Shown: piece by piece, positions 19,512 to 28,945 of the stretch | How the letters are laid out: each line of letters opens with the position of its first letter | Numbering within the stretch: position 1 is the stretch's first letter | Source: Trichothermofontia sichuanensis B231 | Lineage (GTDB): Bacteria > Cyanobacteriota > Cyanobacteriia > B231 | Reading direction: 5' to 3' | Length of the DNA stretch: 64,000 bases | Assembly: GCF_026240635.1 (NCBI RefSeq) | Contig: NZ_CP110848.1 | Location: 2,234,501 to 2,298,500, forward strand | Notes under the pieces: generated by a model | Databases searched by the model: none | What the model was told of the DNA's origin: nothing | What the model saw: the letters and a program-made list of their open reading frames with translations, nothing else | Made by a program: the position numbers and the translations under genes

Positions 19512-20729
19512 TCAGTTGGTTTTTGAGGTCATGCGGGCAATGACTTGCAGTTGCATTCCAGGGGGATAGGTGCTGTCTTCTTTGATCCGGCGGATGTCGG
19601 CCTCAGCGATCGGGACGCGCAGTTTTTGGGCGATCGCCCGTACAATATCGCCGCGATCGAGCACGCCTGCAACTGCCCCAGCCGGGGACAGGACCGTAAT
19701 GCGGGGCAGTTGCACACTTTCCATTTTGTTGATGACATCGGCGAGGCAGGTTTTTTCCTCTACGCTGGGTAGGGTGGTCAGGGGTTGGGCAATGTCATGT
19801 AGGGTTCGGTATTCCCATTGACTACGCTCAATTTTGCGCAGGTCTGCGATCGACACTAATCCCCGATACCGACCATCAGAGGCAGCGAAATAAGTGGGGA
19901 CGTGGGTTTCTTCGAGAAGATAATTATCGGCGAACTGGCGCAGGGTCAAGTTGGCGTCGATCACGCGGTACTCGCGGGTCATGACATCACTGGCCGTAAG
20001 GTCTAGCAGCACTTCCTGGAGGTTAGTCAGGCGGCTGTAGGCGTCCGCATTACGCACGCCGAACCAACCCAAAAGCATCAACCACACCCCCCCCATCCCT
20101 GGCCTTGAGAGGAAAGCCAATAAACCCAAGATAATAGCACTCCACCCCAGGAATTGCCCCGATCGGGCAGCCCAGCGTACCCCCGCAAAGCGATTGCCCG
20201 TCACCTTCCACACGGCAGTCTTCAGAACTTGCCCGCCATCTAATGGGAGACCGGGAATCAGGTTGAAGAGCGCCAGAACAAGATTAACCGAGGCCAGATT
20301 CTGGGTTAAGGCTTGCAGGGGACCTGCCCAGGAACCAGTTAGCTGGGATAGGATAGAAAATCCAATAAATAACCCAAAGCTGACGGCAGGCCCCGCGATC
20401 GCTACTTGAAACGCTTGTCCCGGTGTATTGGATTCCTTCTCAATCGAGGCAATTCCTCCGAATAGGAATAGGGTAATGGAGTTGACCTTAATCCCTTGGG
20501 AGATCGCCACGATGCTATGCCCCAGTTCGTGCAGCAAAACTGAGGTGAATAATAACAGGGCCATTGCCAGCCCTGCCCCATAGGCGCTCGCCGGTCCCCA
20601 TTCGGGATAATCGGATAACCAATGGTTACCCTCAATCAGGGCCACGAAGGCAACAATCAGAAACCAGGAAGGGTCGAGGTAAAGGGGAATTCCGAAGAGG
20701 GAACCAATGCGCCAGCCTGCTTGCATCAT
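19512..20729 (-). CDS. Site-2 protease (M50 family) with CBS pair
   Basis: This predicted intramembrane zinc metalloprotease has 405 residues. The zinc motif HELGH is at 67-71, and the third ligand lies in NLIPGLPLDGG. About six membrane segments fill the first 220 residues. A tandem CBS pair (about 245-390, with TASDVMTREYRVI and GVLDRGDIVRAIA) forms a cytoplasmic sensor that in other proteins binds adenine nucleotides. The family carries out regulated intramembrane proteolysis, for example of anti-sigma factors; the substrate here is unknown. The first two codons are both ATG. Confidence 0.92.
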   Translation of the reverse strand: MMQAGWRIGSLFGIPLYLDPSWFLIVAFVALIEGNHWLSDYPEWGPASAYGAGLAMALLLFTSVLLHELGHSIVAISQGIKVNSITLFLFGGIASIEKESNTPGQAFQVAIAGPAVSFGLFIGFSILSQLTGSWAGPLQALTQNLASVNLVLALFNLIPGLPLDGGQVLKTAVWKVTGNRFAGVRWAARSGQFLGWSAIILGLLAFLSRPGMGGVWLMLLGWFGVRNADAYSRLTNLQEVLLDLTASDVMTREYRVIDANLTLRQFADNYLLEETHVPTYFAASDGRYRGLVSIADLRKIERSQWEYRTLHDIAQPLTTLPSVEEKTCLADVINKMESVQLPRITVLSPAGAVAGVLDRGDIVRAIAQKLRVPIAEADIRRIKEDSTYPPGMQLQVIARMTSKTN

Positions 20730-20814
20730 ACGCTAGGGAAGGTGTAGCAATCGGAGGCTTGCCTCCTGTCTTAATGCTACAGTGCTTTCCGAGTAAGTGC
20801 CGATTGATTCAGCG

Positions 20815-22953
20815 CTAGCTATGGCACAGCTTATGGGCAACCGCCTGGGGATCGGGACGCTGAATCTGGCTATACGCCTGGCAGACGAATTCAAAAAATT
20901 CCCGCACTTTGGCATTAAAGGGAGCTTTACGAAACCGTTGACTACGCTCGTAGGCGGCCCGCTGCATCGTTTGCAGTCGCTCAGGATCGGTTACTAATTC
21001 CAGGGTTTGGGCCTGCATTTGCGCGATCGAGTTAAAGCGCATCCCCGATATGCCCTGCTCCACAATTTCCTGTTGCCCACCACCATCAGTGACGATCGGA
21101 ACACAGAAGCTTTGCATCGCCTCCACCGTCGCCATCCCGAAGTGTTCATAGAGTTGGGGGTTGATTTCCCCCAGACCGCAGGCGTGCCAGAAAAGGCTGG
21201 ACTTGGCGTAGATCTGCTGTAGCTCCGGACGCGGCACATTGGTCTTAACCACGATCGGTGCGTCACTCTGCTTGATCAGCGCCTTCACCTTCTCCAGATA
21301 GGGATTCCCTGGCGTACTGCCCCCCACTACCCAGAACTGCCAACCCGCTAGTTCACTGGGGTGCTTGCGGACCAAATCCTGGAACGCCTGGATCATCTCC
21401 AGTTGCTTCTTGTTGCCGCCCGGTTCCAGCCGACCGACTGAGAGAATAATTTTTTCCTTAGTGGGGGGATTGTCCGGTGTGGCAGTCCCCATTTCCACGG
21501 GCGGATAGAGCAGGAAGGTGGGTTCGAGTTCCCAACGTTTGCGCAGCCACTTGCTGGTGAATTCACTGTTGGTCAGGATGAAGGTGTAGTCATCGACGGC
21601 GAAGTAGGGACCGCGCTGGGTGTCGGGGAAGTGGCAGAAGAAGACCGACAGGGGCGAGAGGGGTTTCACCTTCTCCAGCATATTGGCGTTGCCGAAAATA
21701 TCGTAGTTGCGACTTTCAGCGGCGATCACATCAAAGGGATTTTCGGGTAAATCGTTGACCAAGCTGGAATCGATATGCTGTGCCCCCCGCTGCTCATAGA
21801 AGGGGATTGGCACCACCTTCACCTGGCAGCGGGACAGATCGAGGCCATACCATTCCTCTAGCTGGGCGATCGTGACGGGTTTATTGGCAATAAAGGTAAT
21901 ATCAAACAGATCCTGGATGGCGGCGGCTGCCGTGGCGACATAGTTTTGGCCGCCGCCGATGAAGTGGAGGCCGTGGTCATAGATGCCCAGGCGGGGTTTG
22001 CGGTAACCCAGCAACACCTCCAGGCGTTGCCAGAGGTGATCGGTGCTGTCAACGCCATAGAGGATGATCAAGAGTTCCTGGAGCTTGGGGAGCACCTGGT
22101 TGAGGGTGGCCGTATCCTGATGCTCGAACAGTTTTTTTAGCATGGCGGGTACGGTTTCGTGCAGGAGGTCGTACTGGTGCTCCGTGAAAAAGACTGAAGT
22201 GGCGATCGCCTGGGCGAGGGCCTGGGGTTCATGCTTGGCGAGGTAGAGAAACCGGTTGCGGTTGCAGAAATACTCCGCCAGGGTATTGCCCTGACTGGAG
22301 CCGCGGAATTGGTGATGGGCGATCGCCGTGGGCAGATAGTACAAACGCCAGCCGCGATCGCGGCAACGACGGGCGTAGTCAATATCCTCCATATACATGA
22401 CGAAATCTTCGTCGATCGGTCCCACCTGCTCCAAACAGGCCCGCCGAAAGAGCACTGCTGCCCAACAGAGGGCCGTCACCTCCCCCGGCGTGTTGTACTG
22501 ACCCTGATCGACCTCACCAAAGCCGCGATCGGCCCAGTAGAAATTCGGTTGTTCCTCCACCCCGACGCTATTAATCCGCCCATCGGGAAACAGGAGCTTG
22601 CCGCTGATCGCCCCCACCGTGGGGTGTTGTTCCAGGCCCTCTACGAGCAGGCGCAACCAGGTGCGATCAACCGTGGCATCGTTATTGAGAAAGCCAATGT
22701 AATCCCCCTGGGCAGCCTGAATCCCTAAATTGAGTGCCTTCGTGAAGCTATTCACCGGGTTGCGGATCACCTGCACCTGGGGGAACGTGGCAGCCAGCAG
22801 GGACAGGGACTCATCCTGGGAGCCGTTATCGACTAGAATCAACTCTAGCGAAGCGGCGGGATAGTCCAGGGCGTGCACAGAGGCAAACAGGTCCTTGAGG
22901 TAATGGACGCCATTGTAGTTGACCACAATCAAGGAGCAGCTAGGTAGATTCAT
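20815..22953 (-). CDS. Bifunctional glycosyltransferase (GT2 + GT4)
   Basis: The product has 712 residues. The N-terminal GT-A domain (about 5-260) shows SLIVVNYNGVHYLKDLF, the nucleotide-binding ILVDNGSQDES and FLNNDATVD, in the position of the DXD motif. After a helical linker comes a GT-B domain (about 330-690) with IILSVGRLEPGGNKKQLEMI and the acceptor/nucleotide motif NPQLYEHFGMATVEAMQ. The protein probably builds extracellular or lipid-linked polysaccharide from inside the cell. ATG 22953 was preferred over TTG 22983. It is divergent from a second large glycosyltransferase gene, suggesting one glycan cluster. Sugar specificity cannot be predicted. Confidence 0.92.
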   Translation of the reverse strand: MNLPSCSLIVVNYNGVHYLKDLFASVHALDYPAASLELILVDNGSQDESLSLLAATFPQVQVIRNPVNSFTKALNLGIQAAQGDYIGFLNNDATVDRTWLRLLVEGLEQHPTVGAISGKLLFPDGRINSVGVEEQPNFYWADRGFGEVDQGQYNTPGEVTALCWAAVLFRRACLEQVGPIDEDFVMYMEDIDYARRCRDRGWRLYYLPTAIAHHQFRGSSQGNTLAEYFCNRNRFLYLAKHEPQALAQAIATSVFFTEHQYDLLHETVPAMLKKLFEHQDTATLNQVLPKLQELLIILYGVDSTDHLWQRLEVLLGYRKPRLGIYDHGLHFIGGGQNYVATAAAAIQDLFDITFIANKPVTIAQLEEWYGLDLSRCQVKVVPIPFYEQRGAQHIDSSLVNDLPENPFDVIAAESRNYDIFGNANMLEKVKPLSPLSVFFCHFPDTQRGPYFAVDDYTFILTNSEFTSKWLRKRWELEPTFLLYPPVEMGTATPDNPPTKEKIILSVGRLEPGGNKKQLEMIQAFQDLVRKHPSELAGWQFWVVGGSTPGNPYLEKVKALIKQSDAPIVVKTNVPRPELQQIYAKSSLFWHACGLGEINPQLYEHFGMATVEAMQSFCVPIVTDGGGQQEIVEQGISGMRFNSIAQMQAQTLELVTDPERLQTMQRAAYERSQRFRKAPFNAKVREFFEFVCQAYSQIQRPDPQAVAHKLCHS

Positions 22954-23294
22954 TGGCAATTCGCGACGATCAACTCTGCACAACTATCGTTTGCAAGGGG
23001 AGCGTGAATGGTGAGGGGGAGTCGTGTCAGGCGGGAGCGTCCCCCTTTTGCTACCCTCACCCTAAATCCCTCTCCCAGAGCGGGAGAGGGACTTGACCAA
23101 TCCGGCTCCCCTTCGCCCCTTGTGGGAGAAGGGGGTGGGGAATGAGGGCTGCCTTATTGCCCAACTGGGATGCTCCCTATCAGGACTATGGCTCGTCACT
23201 AGACATCGGGGCACCGGGAAACTGCGCTTGGATTTAACACCCTCGGTAGGCTAGACTCTCCTTTCTAAGCATAGGTGAAAATTGGGAACTTATT
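22954..23294. repeat. Divergent gap with GC-rich double-hairpin repeat
   Basis: These 341 bp separate the two glycosyltransferase genes. Positions about 23046-23150 hold the GC-rich core repeat: CCCTCACCC at one end, TGAGGG at the other, and two inner hairpins (CCCTCTCCC/GGGAGAGGG and CCCCTTCGCCCC/GGGAGAAGGGGG). Here it lacks both types of MITE end. The remaining sequence must hold two promoters. Confidence 0.55.
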
Positions 23295-26200
23295 GTGACA
23301 ACAGCGGCAACTACATTACCACGGGTGAGCATTTGCATTCCAACCTATAACGGTGAGGAATTTTTAGCCCAAGCTTTAGAGAGTGCCCTGGCCCAAACCT
23401 ATCCCAACCTAGAGATTTTGGTCTCGGATGATGATTCCACTGATCGCACCCTGGCGATCGCGCAAGCCTTCGAGTCGCGTGCTGCGGTTGATTTCCGGAT
23501 TTTGCCCCATGCCCGTTTGGGATTAGTTGAAAATTGGAATTTCTGTATTGAAAAAGCCAGCGGGAAATATATCAAATTCCTCTTTCAGGACGATACTTTA
23601 GCTCCCACCTGTGTTGAGGAAATGGTCACCCTAGCGGAGCAGGATACCGCGATCGGGCTGGTTTTTGCCAAGCGTCAGGTATTACTGGCCGAATCGGCGC
23701 AGGATGACCCCCATTGTTTATTTGTCTATCACGGCTGTCAGGATGTTCATAGGGCTTGGACCCAGTTAACACAAGTGCAACCGGGGGATGCCTTACTGGC
23801 TGATCCCCATTTACTGGAGGAACCCATTAATAAAATTGGGGAGCCAACAGCGGTTTTAATTCGCAAGGCGGTGTTTACTGAAGTTGGGCTTTTTGATCCG
23901 GATCTGAAGCACCTCATTGATGTAGATATGTGGCTGCGCATTATGAGCCGCTATCACATTGGCTTTATCGATCGCACCCTGGCCACGTTCCGTCTGCATC
24001 CCAATCAACAGACCAATCGTAATTTTGAAGCCGGGGCAACGGTGGTTGAGGGATATCGCCTGTGTGCCAAGATTATTTACCATCCCGATTATCGCTTTGC
24101 CAGCCCTGAGTTTAAACAGCGGGTCAGTGAGATCTTGAACGATCGCATTGCCACGCCTCTAGAAGAAATTGCCAAGGGTAAAGCCTATGTTCAGCATTTG
24201 GAAGCCGTACTCCAGCAAACTCAGACTGAACTGGCAAACACCCAAACGGAATTAACGCAAACCCGTACCTATTTTGAAGGCTATACGCAACATTTAACCA
24301 AACGTTGGCAAACCACCCAGGCGGCCTTGGCACAGACCCAGATTAAGCTCGATCGTGCCCAAGCGGAAGCCCAGCGTGCCCAGGATCTCCTAACCCAAAA
24401 TCGCAACCTGTTAGCGGCCATGTTGACCAGTAAGTTTTGGCAACTGCGTCAGACTTGGTTCCAACTCAAATTACGGTTAGGACGGGCGATCGAAGCCACT
24501 GATTTTTCCAGTTTCCTCGGCCTAGCGGTGCCGCCTCCCCAACTTGAGCCTCCGGCGAACCAACCTTTAGAGGTCCTCAAACAGGAACTCACCCAGGCGT
24601 GTCAACGGGATTTACAGACCTTTCTCGCGACCCTTTCGATTTTAGAATTTCCCCAGGTTGAACATCCAGAAGTCAGCGTGATTCTGGTGCTTTATAACCG
24701 AGCGGAACTGACCTTAGCCTGCTTGCGATCGCTACTGGCCAGCAATTTCAAATCCTTGGAAATTATCCTGGTGGACAATGCCTCCACGGATGCAACGCCC
24801 CAGTTACTTCGGCAAATTCAGGGCGTTAAAATGATTCGCAATCGTCAAAACCTGCACTATCTTCGGGCCTGTAATCAAGCAGGAGAACTGGCGACGGGGC
24901 GCTATCTTTTATTTCTGAATAATGATGCCCGGTTATTCCCCGATAGCCTGAACCATGCCTGGAATTTAATGGAACAGGCAGCCACGATCGGGGCGGTTGG
25001 GGGCAAGATTATTCTCCCCGATGGGACACTCCAGGAAGCCGGGAGTATCATCTGGCGAGATGGTTCTTGTTTAGGCTATGGCCGTGGCGATCATCCCAAT
25101 GCGCCCTCCTATCAATTCCGACGCCCGGTGGACTATTGCTCGGCAGCGTTTCTGCTCACCCGCCGGGATTTATTTAAACAGATGGGTGGCTTTGATCCGG
25201 CCTATGCCCCGGCCTATTATGAGGAAACGGATTATTGTGTGCGATTGTGGGAACAGGGAAAATCAGTCATCTATGATCCCCAAGTGGTAATTCAACACTA
25301 TGAATTTGCCAGTTCCGATTCCCCGCATAGCGCGATCGCACTTCAGGCAGAACATCAAGCGATTTTTGTGCAAAAGCACGCGGCCTGGTTAGCCCAACAG
25401 TATGACCCTTGTCCGGAGAATATCGTGCTGGCCCGAATTGCCCGGACTCAGCAACGGCGGATTTTGTTTATTGACGATCGCGTTCCCCATCGTTACCTCG
25501 GATCAGGCTTTACCCGCGCCAATTGTATCCTGAATCTGATGGTGAAGTTAGGCTATTTCGTCACGGTTTTTCCGATGAATTTTGCTGTGGACAATTGGCA
25601 AACCCTCTATAGTGATGTACCCCTAGAAGTCGAAGTGATTGATGGTTCTGGGGAGGATCATCTAGAAGCTCTTTTACAAGAACGATCGCACTTTTATGAT
25701 CTGATCTTTGTCAGCCGTCCCCACAATATGAAGACCTTAAAAACGGTCCTAGCAAAAATCAATCTATCCCTTGATCAAATTCCCATTATTTACGACGCTG
25801 AAGCTCTGTATTGTTTGCGGGATGTGGCCCAGCAACAGTTAAGTGGGATGGCCTTGAGGCCAGAAGCGATCGCGCAACAGATTGCCGCTGAAGTCGCCCT
25901 GACCGAGGGGAGTCAATGTGTGATTGCAGTTTCTGAAGCCGAACGGCAACAGTTTCTCACCTATGGCTGTACCTCGGTTTACACTCTGGGTCATGCCCTG
26001 GAAACCCAGCCAACCCCGAATCTGTTTGGCGATCGTACCCAACTCCTCTTTGTCGGGGCCATCCATGCCGCTGATTCACCGAATGCCGATTCCGTCGTCT
26101 GGCTTAGTCAGGCAATTTTCCCGCTCATTCAAAAACAGCTTGCTTCAACCGCAGAATTGATCATTGCAGGCACAAATTATATGGAAGCCATTAACTACGA

Positions 26201-26594
26201 AATTTGGCGAGATGGTAATCCTGCGATTAAGGTACTGGGGACGGTACCCGACCTCAAGTCCCTTTATAACCAGGCTCGTCTTTTTGTCGCCCCCACCCGG
26301 TATGGAGCCGGGATTCCCCACAAGGTCCATGAGGCAGCGGCTAGGGGCGTTCCGGTGGTGGCCACTTCCCTGATTGCCCAACAATTGGGCTGGGAGCCAG
26401 AAGTTGATTTACTCGTCGCCGATGATACTGAAGGATTTGCGGCAGCCTGTGTGCGCCTTTATCAGGATGAGGCCCTCTGGACTCGCCTACGAGACAATGC
26501 CCTCCAACGGGTGCAGGCGGAATGTGATCCTATGCAATTTGCAGCTACGTTGCAAAAAATTTTGGTTCAAAGTCAGTCCAAGGGATCACCCTAA
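23295..26594 (+). CDS. Giant triple-domain glycosyltransferase (GT2 - coiled coil - GT2 - GT4)
   Basis: The product is 1099 residues long. A first GT2 domain (about 8-240) opens with VSICIPTYNGEEFLAQALE. A coiled coil of about 90 residues follows, rich in Q, T, E and L (QTQTELANTQTELTQTRT). A second GT2 domain (about 455-690) has SVILVLYNRAELTLACLRSL and FLNNDARLF. A C-terminal GT4-like domain (about 720-1090) has LFVAPTRYGAGIPHKVHEAA. Such multi-domain enzymes assemble O-antigen-like or exopolysaccharide chains. GTG at 23295 is the apparent start, without a clear ribosome-binding site. It is divergent to a GT2/GT4 gene. Confidence 0.9.
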   Translation: MTTAATTLPRVSICIPTYNGEEFLAQALESALAQTYPNLEILVSDDDSTDRTLAIAQAFESRAAVDFRILPHARLGLVENWNFCIEKASGKYIKFLFQDDTLAPTCVEEMVTLAEQDTAIGLVFAKRQVLLAESAQDDPHCLFVYHGCQDVHRAWTQLTQVQPGDALLADPHLLEEPINKIGEPTAVLIRKAVFTEVGLFDPDLKHLIDVDMWLRIMSRYHIGFIDRTLATFRLHPNQQTNRNFEAGATVVEGYRLCAKIIYHPDYRFASPEFKQRVSEILNDRIATPLEEIAKGKAYVQHLEAVLQQTQTELANTQTELTQTRTYFEGYTQHLTKRWQTTQAALAQTQIKLDRAQAEAQRAQDLLTQNRNLLAAMLTSKFWQLRQTWFQLKLRLGRAIEATDFSSFLGLAVPPPQLEPPANQPLEVLKQELTQACQRDLQTFLATLSILEFPQVEHPEVSVILVLYNRAELTLACLRSLLASNFKSLEIILVDNASTDATPQLLRQIQGVKMIRNRQNLHYLRACNQAGELATGRYLLFLNNDARLFPDSLNHAWNLMEQAATIGAVGGKIILPDGTLQEAGSIIWRDGSCLGYGRGDHPNAPSYQFRRPVDYCSAAFLLTRRDLFKQMGGFDPAYAPAYYEETDYCVRLWEQGKSVIYDPQVVIQHYEFASSDSPHSAIALQAEHQAIFVQKHAAWLAQQYDPCPENIVLARIARTQQRRILFIDDRVPHRYLGSGFTRANCILNLMVKLGYFVTVFPMNFAVDNWQTLYSDVPLEVEVIDGSGEDHLEALLQERSHFYDLIFVSRPHNMKTLKTVLAKINLSLDQIPIIYDAEALYCLRDVAQQQLSGMALRPEAIAQQIAAEVALTEGSQCVIAVSEAERQQFLTYGCTSVYTLGHALETQPTPNLFGDRTQLLFVGAIHAADSPNADSVVWLSQAIFPLIQKQLASTAELIIAGTNYMEAINYEIWRDGNPAIKVLGTVPDLKSLYNQARLFVAPTRYGAGIPHKVHEAAARGVPVVATSLIAQQLGWEPEVDLLVADDTEGFAAACVRLYQDEALWTRLRDNALQRVQAECDPMQFAATLQKILVQSQSKGSP

Positions 26595-26612
26595 CCTCCC
26601 CTGGTTGACTTT

Positions 26613-26672
26613 TCCCCTCATCCCTAAATCCCTTCTCCCACCAGGGGCGAAGGGACTTTAACCCCAACCCCT
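26613..26672. repeat. Partial GC-rich hairpin repeat after the giant glycosyltransferase gene
   Basis: A reduced copy of the common core reads CCCCTCATCCC, then CCCTTCTCCC pairing loosely with GGGGCGAAGGG. It lies 20 bp after the glycosyltransferase stop and may serve as a bidirectional transcript end. Confidence 0.45.
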
Positions 26673-26729
26673 GGTTTGAATTGCTCTAGATCAGCTTTAT
26701 AAAGTTCTTGAAGACGTTGCGCCGGTTAA

Positions 26730-27089
26730 TCACGATCGCAATTCGCTGGTTTCAATCAAAAGCCTTACAAGTAATGCTTCTAGTTCATGAAATGGGTTGT
26801 CAAGCTTCAGTTTACCTAAACCTAGTTTGATGGCGATCTCCCAAAGACTGGCGACGCTGAGATAGAGGGTATGGCTAGAATCTTCTAAAATTGCTGCGGC
26901 ACTTGGGCTGAGTTTTTCGGTTCTTCTGGGATTTTGGGGTAAGCAGTATCAGCAGCTACAAATAAACGATCGCAAATGCTGAGTTTATGGTGGGGGCGCG
27001 TAGCGCCCCCACCATAAACTCAGAAGAGCCAGTTTTTCATTCGCCTGAATATACCAAAGGAACGCATGAGTATCTATCAAAATATTCAT
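26730..27089 (-). pseudogene. VapC-type PIN toxin disrupted by a palindromic element
   Basis: Reading leftward from ATG 27089, the start MNILIDTHAFLWYIQANEKL is a typical VapC N-terminus. The frame is then broken by the palindromic element at 26979-27023 and ends there. VapC-like sequence resumes in another frame as KLSPSAAAILEDSSHTLYL and SVASLWEIAIKLGLGKL, running to a premature stop at 26730. The C-terminal third is not recognisable. The toxin is therefore inactive. The partner antitoxin just upstream also carries a frameshift. Confidence 0.75.
26979..27023. repeat. Perfect palindromic element, family C copy 1
   Basis: Two perfectly complementary 21-nt arms (26979-26999 and 27003-27023) flank the 3-nt loop GTA. 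The outer arm begins CTGAGTTTATGGTGG. A second, slightly diverged copy is at 55675-55717. This copy interrupts the vapC reading frame, so it behaves as an insertion. Confidence 0.75.
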
Positions 27090-27328
27090 TTACATATACT
27101 CAAAAAAATCGTCTAGCGGAGCATCAAAATCTTCAGCAATCCATACTTTTCCTTGCCAAACCCCAACCCACCTCGTTTATTTGCTGGTGTTTCGAGGCTT
27201 GTCTCAATCGGATTTTCACTCTGTTGAGCGATTTTGCTAACCAAAAACTCTGTGTACAGAAACACTGCCTGTTGCATGGCTTCAGGCAACTTTTTAAGGT
27301 TATTTAGAATCGATGTTTCGAGGGTCAT
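27090..27328 (-). pseudogene. DUF2281/VapB-type antitoxin with frameshift
   Basis: The ORF starts MTLETSILNNLKKLPEAMQQ and reads on to KRGGLGFGKEK, as in DUF2281 antitoxins. The expected tail (WIAEDFDAPLDDFFEYM) is encoded directly after but in another frame, so one base appears to be missing near 27135. In the shifted frame the stop (27090-27092) directly precedes the vapC ATG, the normal TA layout. As read, the broken frame stops at 27113 with an unrelated tail (YGLLKILMLR). A sequencing error would give the same pattern. Confidence 0.7.
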
Positions 27329-27403
27329 GCATTTTTCACCTCCAGATTTTCTGGTGATTGCCGGTTTTGTCGATGCGTTTATGTTTGATCGCACCAACAC
27401 TGA

Positions 27404-28924
27404 TTAGCTTTGTGACAGGGGGGCATCGGCTGGTGTTGCATTCGGTTGGGGTAAGGCCGCGATCGCTTGTCGGGCAAAATCCTGAATCAGGGTACTCCGC
27501 TGAGTCGTTTGGGCTATGGTCTGAACAATTTGCTGGAGACGATCCCCCATATTCCCTGTGTCTGGCGTGGCCGTCTCCACCTGGGCAAAATATTCCACTA
27601 AACTCAGACCGGCGACACGGGTAAGATAGGCCGCACTCACCCCCTGGATCGCTGCCCCCACCACAAAGGTGAGCGAGGTCCCCTTCAGGACATTACCCAG
27701 TAACTGGGTTGACACCTCTACCAAGCCTAACTTCAGCATTTGGCTGGCCAGGGTGGTCGCCAGGGTTTGGGCCTGTTGCCAGGAAAGCGGACATTGGTAA
27801 ATAGCCCCCAAATCCAACACCATCTGGGCATTGATTGCCGTTGTGGCTAGCAAATCCAGGGTTGGCACCGGGTTTAGGGAAGTTGCGGCAGCGGCCACCC
27901 ATTGATATTGCTCAATCACCGGTAGAGCACGCTGGCGACGGAGTTCATTGCGGGTGGCGCGGGCTTCCTGCTGTAATTGCTGGGCCAGTCGTTGGGTGGT
28001 GGCCAGGATCAGGGCCGGTTGTTCCGTTGCCACCAGCGTCGTAAGGCGATCGGTCAGGGCACTCACATCGGCAGGACGGGCTTCTAGCCACTCCCGCATC
28101 GAGCCATCGGATTGCTGTTGCCGGACCTTGAGCGGCGTCGGCGCCGGAGCGATCGCCACTAGATCTGCTGAATCGATCGTGCCCTGGAGCTGCTGGCGAA
28201 CCCGTTGCAGCACCAGCGGCCACTCATCCGGCAAATACTGATCCGGTTTATTCAGGGCCACCACCGTCCGTAGATTAACCTGTTGCAGTTGGTGCAGGGT
28301 ATGGCGCTCCGACTCCGTGAGGTCCCCCGTAATCAGGAAAATCACCACATCTTGGGCTGCCAACTGGGGCCAACAGGTTGCCGATGCGATCGCTTGTTCC
28401 GTCGTGAGCGGTAGACCCGCTATTTCCTGCCAGGTCATCCGGGGATCTTCCCAGGGAATCGTGTGCCCCTGCAGGTAGTTGAGCAGTGTGGTTTTGCCAA
28501 CCGAGGGGCCACCCACGATCGCCCCCCGTAGGATGGCGCGCTCCATCTCTGGGCGAAGTGCTTGCCAGCGGGTTTGTAACGCCTGTGCTTGCGCAGCGAC
28601 CCTGACCCGTAAAGGACCCTCTGGCGTCGTGGCTAATGTCTGATTCAGTTGCTCAAGGGCAGTAGCGGCTTGGGCGATCGCAGCTTCAACAGCAGTGCGA
28701 TCGAGCGGGCGGGGGGGCAAGGTCATTGCAAGGGACCTGGATCGCGGTTTCATGACCAGAATGCCCCCTGCCAGGGCCAATAATCCTAGGAAACTGATCG
28801 TCCCAACTTCGGCCAACACATGTTGAAGACTATCTATCAACCACAGGAACACCGACAGCGCCAGCCCCCCGATCAGGAGTGGACGCTTGTAGATAGGGGG
28901 TTTGGTATCTATGTCAGTGGTCAT
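27404..28924 (-). CDS. YcjF/DUF697-like membrane GTPase
   Basis: The product has 506 residues. Two membrane segments at the N-terminus (about 15-55) precede a helical linker and a P-loop GTPase domain. The P-loop is GGPSVGKTT; G3 is degenerate (VVIFLITGDLTESE) and G4 is NKPD. The C-terminal part (about 340-460) is hydrophobic and helical, like the DUF697 region. The ATG at 28924 has GGGAGGAGG 6 bp upstream; the longer frame to 28945 is therefore unlikely. The cellular role of these cyanobacterial GTPases is not established. Confidence 0.85.
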   Translation of the reverse strand: MTTDIDTKPPIYKRPLLIGGLALSVFLWLIDSLQHVLAEVGTISFLGLLALAGGILVMKPRSRSLAMTLPPRPLDRTAVEAAIAQAATALEQLNQTLATTPEGPLRVRVAAQAQALQTRWQALRPEMERAILRGAIVGGPSVGKTTLLNYLQGHTIPWEDPRMTWQEIAGLPLTTEQAIASATCWPQLAAQDVVIFLITGDLTESERHTLHQLQQVNLRTVVALNKPDQYLPDEWPLVLQRVRQQLQGTIDSADLVAIAPAPTPLKVRQQQSDGSMREWLEARPADVSALTDRLTTLVATEQPALILATTQRLAQQLQQEARATRNELRRQRALPVIEQYQWVAAAATSLNPVPTLDLLATTAINAQMVLDLGAIYQCPLSWQQAQTLATTLASQMLKLGLVEVSTQLLGNVLKGTSLTFVVGAAIQGVSAAYLTRVAGLSLVEYFAQVETATPDTGNMGDRLQQIVQTIAQTTQRSTLIQDFARQAIAALPQPNATPADAPLSQS

Positions 28925-28945
28925 TGGCTCCTCCTCCCAGGTCAA

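Noticed and set aside
27404-28945. Longer start of the GTPase at 28945
   Set aside because: The GGGAGGAGG ribosome-binding site lies inside those first codons and fits ATG 28924.
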